Positions 33,257 to 42,300 of a DNA stretch of 64,000 bases are shown one piece after another. Positions within the stretch are counted from its first letter, which is position 1. Every line of letters starts with the position of its first letter. Source of the stretch: Szabonella alba (GTDB lineage Bacteria; Pseudomonadota; Alphaproteobacteria; Rhodobacterales; Rhodobacteraceae); contig NZ_JAESVN010000001.1 of the NCBI RefSeq assembly GCF_016765775.1, positions 620,001 through 684,000 of the forward strand. The letters run 5' to 3'. The position numbers and the translations under genes are program-made. Below the pieces are notes generated by a model. It was not told where the DNA came from, did not search any database, and worked only from the letters and a program-made list of their open reading frames with translations.

Positions 33257-33676
33257 CGGATTGCAAAAATAGCCGTTCGGGGGTGCAGGAAGCGGAGCGT
33301 CATGCCAGACTGCGCGGTAGTTATGACTGTTTCAGGCGGACGAGGAAAAGCACCGCTTTTCCCCGCCTGCAGCGCAAACTTCACCCCGGGACCGTCAGCC
33401 AGAAGCGATGACAGAGGCCAGCGCCCGCCCGGGCGGGCGCTGTCCGGCGGCCTTTGGGGCCACCGGACGAAAAGCGGCCACCGCTGCGCTTGACCGGGGT
33501 GATGGCCGTTACCATTGGACGATCCGGAGAGGTCTCCTGTTCTGAATATGTCGCGACGGGTTGCGGCACTTTTGTCGGCAACCTGTTGGTCCGCCAGACA
33601 GCGCCCGCCCGTCCCGAAGGCTGGCGATGTCCTTTGCTGTCGTTTTCAGCAGGCGGTCATTGGCAAGCGCCGGGGC
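33257..33676. other. Intergenic between convergent hydrolase and RND genes; one perfect palindrome
   Basis: About 420 bp without a convincing gene. It contains a 22-bp perfect palindrome, AGCGCCCGCCCGGGCGGGCGCT, at 33420-33441, possibly a terminator stem. Short ORFs here have no ribosome-binding site or recognisable product. Confidence 0.5.
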
Positions 33677-33705
33677 GCCTTGCCTTCAGCCCCTGAAGGC
33701 AAGGC
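33677..33705 (-). terminator. Hairpin overlapping the RND transporter stop codon
   Basis: GCCTTGCCTTCA pairs perfectly with TGAAGGCAAGGC around a short loop. The stem includes the stop codon (33686-33688), so it acts as a compact 3' end for the efflux operon. Confidence 0.6.
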
Positions 33706-36700
33706 GAGCGGTGGCCCAGCTTGCAAGGGCCAACCCCGCTGCACCCAGAAGGAACAATCCGAACCCGGCAGCCGGCGCGGGCAGCGCGGTGATCCCCGGC
33801 ATCAGCGCCGACCAGAAGCCCGGCAGCGCCCCGGTCACCACCGCAGCCCCCAGCGTCACGGCAAAGAGCAGCACCATGCCAAGCGCCGCGCCTGCCAGCA
33901 GGTGCCGTGCGGGCCGCGCCTCGGGCCGCTGTATCCGGGCGGCGCGGCGCAGGGCGCGCAGCCGCTTGCCGATATCCATCTGGATCGCCAGCACCGCAGG
34001 CACCAGCACCAGCACCAGCACCATGCCGAAGCCCAGACCATAGACCAGCGTGATGACGGTGGGTTTCAGGAACTCTGCCTGACTGGAGCGTTCATAGAGC
34101 AGCGGCGCCAGACCCAGCACCGTGGTCAGTGTCGTCAGCAGCACCGGGCGCAGCCGGTCGCGGACCGCTGCCACGATGGCGGGGTAAAGCCCGCGCCTTG
34201 CGGAATATTCGTCGATCGTCGTGATCAGAACGATGGAATCGTTGATGATGATGCCAGTCATGCCGATCAGCCCCACGACCGAGAACAGCGACAGCGGAAC
34301 ATCCCACCACAGATGCCCCCAAAGCGCCCCCGTCAGGCCGAAGGGGATGACGGACATGACGACGAAGGGCCGTGACCAGCTGGCAAAGACCCATGCCAGC
34401 ACGAGATAGATGCCCAGAAGGCACAGGATCAGCCCAAGCTGCGCATCGCCCAGAAAATCGCGCTGCTGTTCGGCAAGGCCGCGTTCGCGCGTGGTGACAC
34501 CGTAATCGGCCTCGATCCGGGGCAGGATCTCTTCGACAAGGGCGCGCTGCACCTCGGCGGCGCGGGCCGGATCATCCTCGGACACATCGCCGGTGACCGA
34601 AACAATGCGCAACCCGTTCTCGCGCCGGATGGTGGAAAAGCCTGACCTGCTTTCGACCGTCACCACATCGGCCAGCGGCACGTAGGTCCGTGCGGCGACG
34701 CGAATCAGGGTGGATTCAAGGAAATCGGCGGTCAGTTCCGTCTCGGGCAGTTCGACCCGGATCGTGGCCGAACGCGGACCCTCGGCAAAGGTCGCGGCCT
34801 CGATCCCGTTCAGCCGGTCGCGCAGCGTGCGGCCCAGATCCTCCATCGACAGGCCAAGCGCATGGCCCTGCGGTGTCAGGTTGAGGATCAGCTCTTCCTT
34901 GTCATAGGCAAGGCTGTCCTCCAGCGCCGAAACCTCGGGATAGGCCGCCAATGCGGTTTTCATCGCCTCGGCGGCGGCTTTCAGCGTTTCGGCATCCCCG
35001 CCCGCCAGATCGACCGACAGCGCATCGCCGCCCGGGCCGAAGCGCCCACCCCGGAAGCTGAGTTCTTCCAGCAGAGGATGGGGGCGCACCTCCTCCTGCA
35101 GGGCCGAGACGAAAACCGCCGAGGAATAGGGACGGAAATCAGGATCGACAAGATCGATGGAAATGCCGCCCAGCAGATCGGCATCCTTGTTTTCCGCGCT
35201 GGCCAGTCCGCGCCCCGCCCCGCCGCCGATCTCGGCCAGCGCGAAAAGGACCGGATTGCTGCCATGTTCGGTCTCAAGCCGGGCCGCAACCGTCTCGGTC
35301 GCGCGCTGCATCTCGCGCATCATGGCAAGACTGTCCTCGCGCGTCGCCCCCGGCAGCATGGCGAAATTGCCGTTGACCGAGGCCTGTTCCGGCCCGCTGA
35401 AGAACCGGAACTGCAGATCGCCGCGCAGGAAACTGGCGGCCTGTAGCGACAACAGCAGCACCGCCAGCGCCAGCACCACATAGCGCCCGGCCAGAACGGC
35501 GCGGGTAAAGGGGGCCATGATGTGCCGCGTGAACCATCCCAACCCGCGATTGACCTGCCGTGAGGGCCAGTCATACCACGCCTCGCGCGCCGAGGCCGCC
35601 AGCGCATGGCCCATATGGTTGGGCAGGATCAGGAAGCATTCGACAAGGCTGGCCAGCAGAACCGCGATCACGGTGAAGGGGATATCGGCGATCATCTCGC
35701 CAAAGCGGCCGCCGACCACTGTCAGCCCGGCAAAGGCGATCACCGTGGTCAGGGTCGAGGCGATGACCGGCATCGACATCCGCCGCGCCGCGCGTTCGGC
35801 GGCCACCATGGGCGGTTCCTTCAGATGGCGCGCCCGGAAATCGGCATGTTCGCCCACCACGATGGCATCATCGACGATGATCCCCAGCGTGATGATCAGC
35901 GCGAAAAGCGAGATCATGTTGAGCGTGAGGCCGAAAGCATACATCACCCCGATGGCCGCCAGCAATGCGACCGGAATGCCCGCCGCCACCCAGAAGGCCG
36001 TGCGCGCGTTCAGAAACAGAAACAGCAGCACCACCACCAGACCCAGCCCCATCAGCGCATTGTCCAGCAGCAGCGCCAGACGCCCCGAGATCTGTTCGGC
36101 CCGGGCGCGGACCAGTTCGATCTGCATTTCCGGGGGCAGCGAGGGCAGCATTTCTGCGACAACCCGTTCCACATCGGCCTGCATGCGGATCGCATCGCCG
36201 GTGTCGTTGCGGTCCACCCGGACGGTCATCGCCGGAAAGGGGCCGACAAAGGTGGCTTGCCCCCGGTCGGCGGCCTCGGCCCGGACATCGGCCAGATCGC
36301 CGACGGTCAGGCGCTCACCCTCCACCCCCTGCCGCAGCACCAGTGCCGCGATGGCCTCGGGGCTGCGCGCCTCGGTGCCGGTGCGGACCCGGGCAGTCCC
36401 GGCGCCCACATCCCCGGCAGGGGAGGTCTGCACCGCCGAGGAGATGGCCTGCGCCACCTCGGACAGGGTCACGTCATGGCGGATCAGCGCAACCGAGGGG
36501 ATTTCGACCAGAATCTGCGGATCGGCCAGCCCGCGGATCGTGGTGCGGGTGATGCCTTCGGCGAAAAGACGCGTCACGAATTCATCGGCAAAACGGCCCA
36601 GCTGATCCAGCGAGACCGGCCCCGAGATCACCACATCCGTCACCTGATCGCGCCATGCGCTGCGGCGCACGACCGGGTCTTCGGCCTCGGCAGGCAGGTT

Positions 36701-37153
36701 GTTCACCGAATCCACCGCTGCCTGCACATCCTCGGCGGCCTGCATCAGGTCATGGCCGGGCTCAAAGCTCAGCGAAAGGCGGGCCGAACCTTCCGAGGCG
36801 CGCGAGGTCGCATCCGTCACCCCGTCCACGGTCAGCAGCGCGGGTTCCAGTACCTGCACGATCCCCCGGTCCACATCCTCGGCCCCCGCACCCGACCAGG
36901 CGACCGAGACCGAGATTTCCGAGATGACCACATCGGGAAAGAACTGCGCCCGGATCCGGGTCGAGGCGGCCAGCCCCGCGACGATCATCAGCACCAGAAG
37001 CAGATTGGCCAATGTCCGGTGGCGGGTGAAATAGGACAGGATGCCGCCTTCGGGGCGGTCCTCTCCGGGCCCTTCACTGCTGGACCGGTCACTGCTGGGC
37101 TGGTTGCTGGCCGACGGGGGGCCGTTCGGGTGATCGTGCACGGGAGGCGTCAC
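33686..37153 (-). CDS. RND-family efflux transporter, inner-membrane pump (AcrB/MdtB-like)
   Basis: The protein has 1155 residues, slightly longer than AcrB because of a Pro/Ser-rich N-terminal tail (~40 residues) and an extended C-terminus with extra hydrophobic segments (HLLAGAALGMVLLFAVTLGA, then a final LASWATARLAFRG). Typical RND signs: LANLLLVLMIVAGLAASTRI as TM1, the paired Asp in TM4 (TLGIIVDDAIVVGEHA) that carries protons, two large periplasmic loops, and VVGLIGMTGIIINDSIVLIT in the second half. It expels small molecules by proton antiport together with the adaptor at 37157 (3-bp gap). No outer-membrane factor gene is adjacent. Confidence 0.92.
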   Translation of the reverse strand: MTPPVHDHPNGPPSASNQPSSDRSSSEGPGEDRPEGGILSYFTRHRTLANLLLVLMIVAGLAASTRIRAQFFPDVVISEISVSVAWSGAGAEDVDRGIVQVLEPALLTVDGVTDATSRASEGSARLSLSFEPGHDLMQAAEDVQAAVDSVNNLPAEAEDPVVRRSAWRDQVTDVVISGPVSLDQLGRFADEFVTRLFAEGITRTTIRGLADPQILVEIPSVALIRHDVTLSEVAQAISSAVQTSPAGDVGAGTARVRTGTEARSPEAIAALVLRQGVEGERLTVGDLADVRAEAADRGQATFVGPFPAMTVRVDRNDTGDAIRMQADVERVVAEMLPSLPPEMQIELVRARAEQISGRLALLLDNALMGLGLVVVLLFLFLNARTAFWVAAGIPVALLAAIGVMYAFGLTLNMISLFALIITLGIIVDDAIVVGEHADFRARHLKEPPMVAAERAARRMSMPVIASTLTTVIAFAGLTVVGGRFGEMIADIPFTVIAVLLASLVECFLILPNHMGHALAASAREAWYDWPSRQVNRGLGWFTRHIMAPFTRAVLAGRYVVLALAVLLLSLQAASFLRGDLQFRFFSGPEQASVNGNFAMLPGATREDSLAMMREMQRATETVAARLETEHGSNPVLFALAEIGGGAGRGLASAENKDADLLGGISIDLVDPDFRPYSSAVFVSALQEEVRPHPLLEELSFRGGRFGPGGDALSVDLAGGDAETLKAAAEAMKTALAAYPEVSALEDSLAYDKEELILNLTPQGHALGLSMEDLGRTLRDRLNGIEAATFAEGPRSATIRVELPETELTADFLESTLIRVAARTYVPLADVVTVESRSGFSTIRRENGLRIVSVTGDVSEDDPARAAEVQRALVEEILPRIEADYGVTTRERGLAEQQRDFLGDAQLGLILCLLGIYLVLAWVFASWSRPFVVMSVIPFGLTGALWGHLWWDVPLSLFSVVGLIGMTGIIINDSIVLITTIDEYSARRGLYPAIVAAVRDRLRPVLLTTLTTVLGLAPLLYERSSQAEFLKPTVITLVYGLGFGMVLVLVLVPAVLAIQMDIGKRLRALRRAARIQRPEARPARHLLAGAALGMVLLFAVTLGAAVVTGALPGFWSALMPGITALPAPAAGFGLFLLGAAGLALASWATARLAFRG

Positions 37154-37156
37154 AGG

Positions 37157-38671
37157 TCAGCCCCCCATCCGGCTTTCCAGCCGCTCGATCATGCGGGCGG
37201 GCACTTCTGGTTCGGCGAGTTGCGCAAGGATGCGGGCGCGGGCCTCGGGCGGGATGCGCGACAGGCCCTCGACATGGGCGATCAGCCGGGCGCGGCGGTC
37301 CTCGGTCAGGGTCATCATGGCCGGGGCGGCATCGGTCGCGGCCATGCGCGCGGGTGCGCCCGGGGCGTCCTGCGCCGTGTCCCCGGGCGTGCCGGGTGCC
37401 GCCTCGGGGCGCACGGGGCGCACCTTGATACCGGCCCCCAAGAGGGGCGAGCGTTCGGTGACGATCTCGCGCCCGGCAATCGCTGCGGCCTCGATCACGA
37501 CATGGTCATCCTGACGGCGGATCAGCGTGACCGGCAGTTCCTCCAGCCGGTCCTCATTGCCTAGGGCCAGAACGGTGCCGCGCTGGCCAAGTGCGGTTGC
37601 AGGCAGGATCACGACCCCGTCCAGCAGCGGTTCGGCCACGCGGACGGTGACGAAATCGCCCGGACGAAAGCCGCCCGCCGCCTCAAGCGTCGCATAGACC
37701 AGCCGTCCGGTCTGGCCTTCGCCCACGGCCGCCCCCGCCCGGTCCAGCCGTCCCCGGGCCAGAATCTCGGTGCCCGCAATATCAAGGCCGACCGACAGTT
37801 CGGCGTCGATCAGGGCACCATCGGCCCCGATCAACCGCCCGAACTGGGTGGTCGAAAGGCGGAATGCCACCTCCATCGCGGTCGGGTCGATCAACTGGCC
37901 CAAAGCCTCATTGGCGCCCAGAATCCGGCCCTGCACGACGGAAACGCCCGACAGCACCCCGTCGAACGCGGCGTGAAGCCGGGTCTCGCGCAGCGCGCGT
38001 TCCGTCTCGGACAGCGCGATCTGCGCGCGGGTCAGCGCGGTTGCCGACTGGTCCACCCGCGCCTCGGCGGCATTCAGGGCCGATGCGCGTGACAATGTGG
38101 ATTGCCGGGCCGAGGACAAGGCCAGGGCTGCGGTTTCAACCGTGGCCTCGGACCCCGCGCCGCGCACAAGGATTTCCCGCTGTCGTTCAAGGGCTTGCCG
38201 TCGCAGGGTTTCCTGTTCCTCGGCCGCCACAAGATCGTCGCGCGCAAGGGTCAGCGCGCGCGCGGCATCGCGGGTTTCGGCCTCGGCATTGGCCAGATCG
38301 ACCTCTGCCAGATCCAGCGCCGCCTGCGCATCCGACGGATCCAGCCGCACCAGCAATTCCCCCGCCTGCACCGTGGCGCCATCGCGGAAACCGGGGGAAA
38401 GCTCCAGCACCTCGCCGCCGCGCGGCGCGCGCAGTTCCAGCGTGCGTGAGGACCGAATTTCCCCGAAGGCCAGCGTGACCGGGGCGAAATCCACCGGGGT
38501 TGCGGTCATCAGATTGGCGGTGAAGACGCGTTCGCGGGCGGGCATGGCCGGTCCGCCGCCCTCAAGCCTTGTCTGAACCGCATCGGTCAGCACTCGCCCG
38601 GACAGTGCCAGCAACCCCAGCGTCAGCGCCAGCAGGAAAAGCCCGCCAAGAGAGCGTGTCAGAAACCGCAT
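37157..38671 (-). CDS. RND efflux periplasmic adaptor (HlyD/MFP family) with long C-terminal tail
   Basis: The protein has 504 residues. One N-terminal membrane anchor (LGGLFLLALTLGLLALSG), a lipoyl half-motif (RAPRGGEVLELSPGFRDGAT), a long coiled-coil hairpin (about 120-235, LANAEAETRDAARALTLARD etc.), the second lipoyl half (LHAAFDGVLSGVSVVQGRIL) and beta-barrel domains. Unusually, about 90 residues extend beyond the adaptor fold: an Ala/Pro linker followed by an amphipathic helical module (LTEDRRARLIAHVEGLSRIP... LAEPEVPARMIERLESRMGG). The ATG at 38671 has GAGG 6 bases upstream; a GTG at 38674 is the alternative. Operon with the pump gene. Confidence 0.9.
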   Translation of the reverse strand: MRFLTRSLGGLFLLALTLGLLALSGRVLTDAVQTRLEGGGPAMPARERVFTANLMTATPVDFAPVTLAFGEIRSSRTLELRAPRGGEVLELSPGFRDGATVQAGELLVRLDPSDAQAALDLAEVDLANAEAETRDAARALTLARDDLVAAEEQETLRRQALERQREILVRGAGSEATVETAALALSSARQSTLSRASALNAAEARVDQSATALTRAQIALSETERALRETRLHAAFDGVLSGVSVVQGRILGANEALGQLIDPTAMEVAFRLSTTQFGRLIGADGALIDAELSVGLDIAGTEILARGRLDRAGAAVGEGQTGRLVYATLEAAGGFRPGDFVTVRVAEPLLDGVVILPATALGQRGTVLALGNEDRLEELPVTLIRRQDDHVVIEAAAIAGREIVTERSPLLGAGIKVRPVRPEAAPGTPGDTAQDAPGAPARMAATDAAPAMMTLTEDRRARLIAHVEGLSRIPPEARARILAQLAEPEVPARMIERLESRMGG

Positions 38672-38854
38672 CACATGCCTCGCATCACTGTCTGGTCCCC
38701 GTTCATGGGTCTTGAAGCCGATATAGGACGAATGCGCGCCGGGGGCATACGTTCTGCATCATTTACGCAGGAGCGGGGCATTTCCGTCGCGGCAGTCTGC
38801 AATCCGACCCTCCGGGGTGATTTCCGGAACGATGATCTGCTGACCGAGCGTGCA

Positions 38855-38924
38855 GGGGGGCGCTGCCCCCCTCTTTGGCTGCGCCAAATTCACCCCCCGG
38901 ATATTTGGAGACAGAAAAAGGCAG
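38855..38924 (+). repeat. Dispersed hairpin-plus-tail intergenic repeat, copy 2
   Basis: GGGGGGCGCTGCCCCCC hairpin, an insertion (CTCTTTGGCTGCGCCAAATT), then CACCCCCCGGATATTTGGAG and ACAGAAAAAG. It is the most divergent of the four copies. It occupies part of the 287-bp gap between the adaptor gene start and the moaB end, which otherwise holds only the efflux promoter. Confidence 0.6.
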
Positions 38925-38958
38925 GGAGGGGTGCAACGCGACAACCCGGAAAGACGCG

Positions 38959-39501
38959 TCACTTCCGGCGATGATGTTCGTCGAGCCGGGGGAAGATCTC
39001 GACGAAATTGCAGGGGCGGTGGCGGTAATCAAGCTGCCAGCGCAGAATCTCGTCCCAGGCATCGCGGCAGGCGCCGGGACTGCCGGGCAGGGCAAACAGA
39101 TAGGTGCCCTGCGCCACCCCGCCCGTGGCGCGGCTTTGCACCGCCGAGGTGCCGATCTTCTGCATCGAGACCATGGTGAAGACGGTGCCGAAGGCCTCGA
39201 TCTCCTTTTCATAGACATCGCGATGCGCCTCGACCGTCACATCGCGCCCGGTCAGCCCGGTGCCGCCGGTCGACAGGATCACATCCACATCCGGATCAGC
39301 GCACCAGTCGCGCAGGCGTGCGGCGATCACGGCGCGGTCATCTGTCACGATGGCGCGGGCGGCAAGGACATGGCCCGCAGCGGTCAGCCGGTCAACCAGC
39401 GTATCGCCCGAGCGGTCATCGGCAGGGCCGCGCGTGTCCGAAACGGTCAGCACCGCGATGCGGACGGGAATGAAGTCGCGGCTGTCATCAATTCGGGACA
39501 T
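38959..39501 (-). CDS. moaB: Molybdenum cofactor biosynthesis protein MoaB
   Basis: The protein has 180 residues. MogA/MoaB fold, which adenylylates molybdopterin before Mo insertion. Visible motifs: VRIAVLTVSDTRGPADDRSG, DVILSTGGTGLTGRDVT (the conserved GGTG loop), and FALPGSPGACRDAWDEIL (PGSP loop). The C-terminus is short and ends HHRRK. It is the last of three same-strand genes (uracil-DNA glycosylase, LysE-type exporter, moaB) with an 18-bp gap to the exporter; functional linkage among the three is not obvious. Confidence 0.92.
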   Translation of the reverse strand: MSRIDDSRDFIPVRIAVLTVSDTRGPADDRSGDTLVDRLTAAGHVLAARAIVTDDRAVIAARLRDWCADPDVDVILSTGGTGLTGRDVTVEAHRDVYEKEIEAFGTVFTMVSMQKIGTSAVQSRATGGVAQGTYLFALPGSPGACRDAWDEILRWQLDYRHRPCNFVEIFPRLDEHHRRK

Positions 39502-39519
39502 CTGTAAAATCTCCGGTTG

Positions 39520-40149
39520 TCAGGCGCGGGTCATCAAGGCAAGGCGCAGGGCCAGCAGGCTGAAAATCCCCGCCGTCGCAATGCCAAGAACCCGCGCCGC
39601 GCGGGCCGAGGCAAGGCGGCTGCCGAAGCGTCCTGCGGTCAGCCCGACCGCCGAATTGACGATCATGCCGCCCAGCCCGAGGATCGCCCCCAGCATCACG
39701 AATTGCAGCACCGGCTGGCCGCGTGCGGGATCGACGAATTGCGGCACGAAGGCCAGCACGAACAGGATCACCTTGGGATTGGCAAGATTGACAAGGAACC
39801 CGTCGCGAAAGGCCCCCAGTGGCGAAAGCGGGCGGCGGCGGTCGGGTGTTGCGCCGCCGGATCGCAGCGCGGAGACGGCGAGCCACAGCAGATAGGCCAC
39901 CCCGATCCAGCGGATCACGTCGAACAGCACCGGCTGGGTCGCCAGCACCGCGCCAAGTCCCGCAGCGGCAAGGCCGATATGGACGAAACAGCCCGCCGTG
40001 ATGCCCGCCGCCGCCCCGATGGCCGCCCCGGCCCCGCCACGCAGACCCTGACCCAGCGTGAACATCATATCGGCCCCGGGCGTCAGGTTCAGCGCCAGCG
40101 CCGCCGGAACGAAGGTCAGCACAGTCAGCAGATCCAGCGGAAAGGACAT
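39520..40149 (-). CDS. LysE/RhtB-family amino-acid exporter
   Basis: The protein has 209 residues and six hydrophobic helices. It carries the LysE signature: ALALNLTPGADMMFTLGQGL (normally N.TPGP), AAAGITAGCFVHIGLAAAGL, GVAYLLWLAVSALRSG, and FRDGFLVNLANPKVILFVLA with the conserved N-NPK. It exports amino acids or related metabolites in exchange for protons. It lies between moaB and the glycosylase gene. The substrate is not defined by sequence. Confidence 0.9.
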   Translation of the reverse strand: MSFPLDLLTVLTFVPAALALNLTPGADMMFTLGQGLRGGAGAAIGAAAGITAGCFVHIGLAAAGLGAVLATQPVLFDVIRWIGVAYLLWLAVSALRSGGATPDRRRPLSPLGAFRDGFLVNLANPKVILFVLAFVPQFVDPARGQPVLQFVMLGAILGLGGMIVNSAVGLTAGRFGSRLASARAARVLGIATAGIFSLLALRLALMTRA

Positions 40150-40171
40150 GGTGGCAACCTTTGTCAGGGGG

Positions 40172-40212
40172 CAGGTATCAGGAGTTCAGGTATCAGGAGT
40201 TCAGGTATCAGG
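40172..40212. repeat. Short tandem repeat (15-bp unit, about 2.7 copies)
   Basis: CAGGTATCAGGAGTT at 40172-40186 and 40187-40201, then a partial third copy to about 40212, followed by diverged ATATCAGGCTGGTCAG. It lies in the 83-bp gap between the glycosylase stop and the exporter start, where length polymorphism would alter spacing only. Confidence 0.85.
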
Positions 40213-40232
40213 GTGGTCAGATATCAGGCTGG

Positions 40233-41084
40233 TCAGGCAAGACTGTCCAGCCTTGCGCGGATTTCAAGCAGATCGGCCCATGCCTCGCGCTTGGCGGCGG
40301 GTTCGTGCAGCAGATAGGACGGATGGGTGATCGGCATCAGCGGATGCCCCCGCCAGTCCTGCCACTGGCCGCGCAGCCGCAGGATGCCGCGCTGACCCAG
40401 CAGGGCCGCGCAGGCGGTATTTCCGGTTGCGATCAGCAGGCGGGGGCGGGCCAGTTCGATATGGCGCGCCAGAAAAGGGCGCATCATCGCGATTTCCTCG
40501 GGTGACGGATCGCGGTTGCCCGGCGGGCGCCATGGCATCGTGTTTGTGATGTAGAGCGCGCGGGCCGGGTCGGTTTCCTGTCGCGACAGGCCGATGGCCG
40601 CAAAGATCCGGTCCAGCATCTGTCCGGCCGGTCCGACAAAGGGGCGGCCGCTGCGGTCTTCCTCGCGGCCCGGGGCCTCCCCCACGATCATCACATGCGC
40701 GCCGGGCAGGCCATCGGCAAAGACAAGATTGCGCGCGCCCAGCTTCAGCTCGCACAGATCGAAAGCCGCCATCGCCTCACGCAGCGCGGGCAGGTCGGGG
40801 GCGGCGGCGGCGGCTCGGGCGGCACTGTCCTCGGGCGGCTCGGCTGGGGCGGGGGGCGTTTGCGACGCAGAGGGTTGACGCCCCGGCCTCGCCGCGGCCC
40901 TGTCGGGCTGGGCGGCACTGCGCGGCGTCTCAAGCCGCTCGGGCAGGGCATAGGCGTCACAGGGCGTGTCCCCGATCACCTCGGTCACGCCAAGCTCGGC
41001 CTGCCAGACCAGTGCCGCCAACGCGCCATGCCAGTCCAGCCCGCCAGCCTCTGCCGCCTGTTCGATTCCCGTCACCTGTTCCAT
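40233..41084 (-). CDS. Uracil-DNA glycosylase, family-4-like, apparently without Fe-S cysteines
   Basis: The protein has 283 residues. The variable Ala/Pro-rich N-terminal part (1-100) is followed by the catalytic core: VMIVGEAPGREEDRSGRPFV then GPAGQMLD (motif 1), ALYITNTMPWRPPGNRDPS, and PITHPSYLL (motif 2). It removes uracil from DNA. Canonical family-4 enzymes hold a 4Fe-4S cluster through four Cys. Here only DLCELK retains one; the NxVKCRPP position reads NTMPWRPP, so the cluster looks absent. This occurs in some alphaproteobacterial homologues. First gene of the glycosylase-exporter-moaB run. Confidence 0.88.
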   Translation of the reverse strand: MEQVTGIEQAAEAGGLDWHGALAALVWQAELGVTEVIGDTPCDAYALPERLETPRSAAQPDRAAARPGRQPSASQTPPAPAEPPEDSAARAAAAAPDLPALREAMAAFDLCELKLGARNLVFADGLPGAHVMIVGEAPGREEDRSGRPFVGPAGQMLDRIFAAIGLSRQETDPARALYITNTMPWRPPGNRDPSPEEIAMMRPFLARHIELARPRLLIATGNTACAALLGQRGILRLRGQWQDWRGHPLMPITHPSYLLHEPAAKREAWADLLEIRARLDSLA

Positions 41085-41283
41085 GGCACAAGGCTAGGCG
41101 CAGGCCCGGGGCGGGGCAATGCGATTTCGTTCGCGCCCGGGGCGCCGGGTTCGTTCGCACCGGACGCGCCGGGCGATTCCGGCCCCGCTTTGCGGCGGGG
41201 GATCGCCGCCGGGGCCGAATTGGCGATTGCCCCGCGCGGATGGCTTTGCGATAAGCCTCCTCGCCAACCGGACCGGAGCAGAC

Positions 41284-42249
41284 ATGAGCTTTCGCGCGCG
41301 CCACCTTCTGGGCATCCAGCACCTTGCCCCCGATGAAATCCGCAGCGTGCTTGATCTGGCGGAACGCTATGTCGATCTGAACCGCCGCACCGTGAAGCAA
41401 TCCGATGCGCTGGCGGGGATGACGCAGATCAACATGTTCTTTGAGAACTCGACCCGCACACAGGCGAGTTTCGAACTGGCCGGAAAACGGCTGGGCGCGG
41501 ATGTGATGAACATGGCCGTCGCACAATCCAGCGTGAAGAAGGGCGAAACCCTGATCGACACCGCGCTGACGCTGAACGCGATGCATCCCGATCTGCTGGT
41601 GGTGCGGCACGGATCATCCGGCGCGGTCAACCTTCTGGCCGAAAAGGTGAATTGCGCGGTTCTGAATGCGGGCGACGGGCGGCATGAACATCCCACGCAG
41701 GCGCTGCTGGATGCGCTGACCATCCGCCGCGCCAAGGGCCGCATCCAGCGGCTGACCGTCGCGATCTGCGGCGATATCGCCCATAGCCGGGTCGCGCGGT
41801 CGAACCTGATCCTGCTGGGCAAGATGGAAAACCGCATCCGCCTGATCGCGCCGCCGACGCTGATGCCTTCGGGCGTCGATGAATTCGGGGCCGAGGTGTT
41901 TGACGACATGAAGGCGGGGCTGGAAGGTGCGGATGTGGTGATGATGCTGCGCCTGCAGCGTGAACGGATGGATGGCGGTTTCATCCCCTCGGAACGCGAA
42001 TATTTCCACCGCTACGGGCTGGATGCCGAGAAACTGGCCCATGCCAAACCCGATGCCATCGTCATGCATCCCGGCCCGATGAACCGCGGGGTCGAGATCG
42101 ACGGCACCCTTGCCGATGATATCAACCGCTCCGTCATTCAGGATCAGGTGGAAATGGGTGTGGCCGTGCGCATGGCCTGCATGGACCTGCTGGCGCGCAA
42201 CCTGCGGGCCGAACGCGGCGCGAAGGCGGCGGGGGACATCTATGTCTGA
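41284..42249 (+). CDS. pyrB: Aspartate carbamoyltransferase catalytic chain
   Basis: The protein has 321 residues. The start at 41284 opens [14 protein letters not shown]; the frame upstream to 41119 is not needed. It makes N-carbamoyl-aspartate in pyrimidine synthesis. Carbamoyl-phosphate loop [46 protein letters not shown], and [13 protein letters not shown] are intact. The downstream pyrC-like gene starts 51 bp later. In several bacteria this enzyme type assembles with an inactive dihydroorotase homologue, which fits the neighbour. Confidence 0.96.
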   Translation: MSFRARHLLGIQHLAPDEIRSVLDLAERYVDLNRRTVKQSDALAGMTQINMFFENSTRTQASFELAGKRLGADVMNMAVAQSSVKKGETLIDTALTLNAMHPDLLVVRHGSSGAVNLLAEKVNCAVLNAGDGRHEHPTQALLDALTIRRAKGRIQRLTVAICGDIAHSRVARSNLILLGKMENRIRLIAPPTLMPSGVDEFGAEVFDDMKAGLEGADVVMMLRLQRERMDGGFIPSEREYFHRYGLDAEKLAHAKPDAIVMHPGPMNRGVEIDGTLADDINRSVIQDQVEMGVAVRMACMDLLARNLRAERGAKAAGDIYV

Positions 42250-42300
42250 GAGCCGGGCAAACGCGTTTCGTGACGGGGCCGCAGTCTGATGGAGAAGCCG

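Noticed and set aside
38675-38974. 99-codon plus-strand ORF between the RND adaptor and moaB
   Set aside because: Most of it translates the dispersed intergenic repeat; no supporting start signal.
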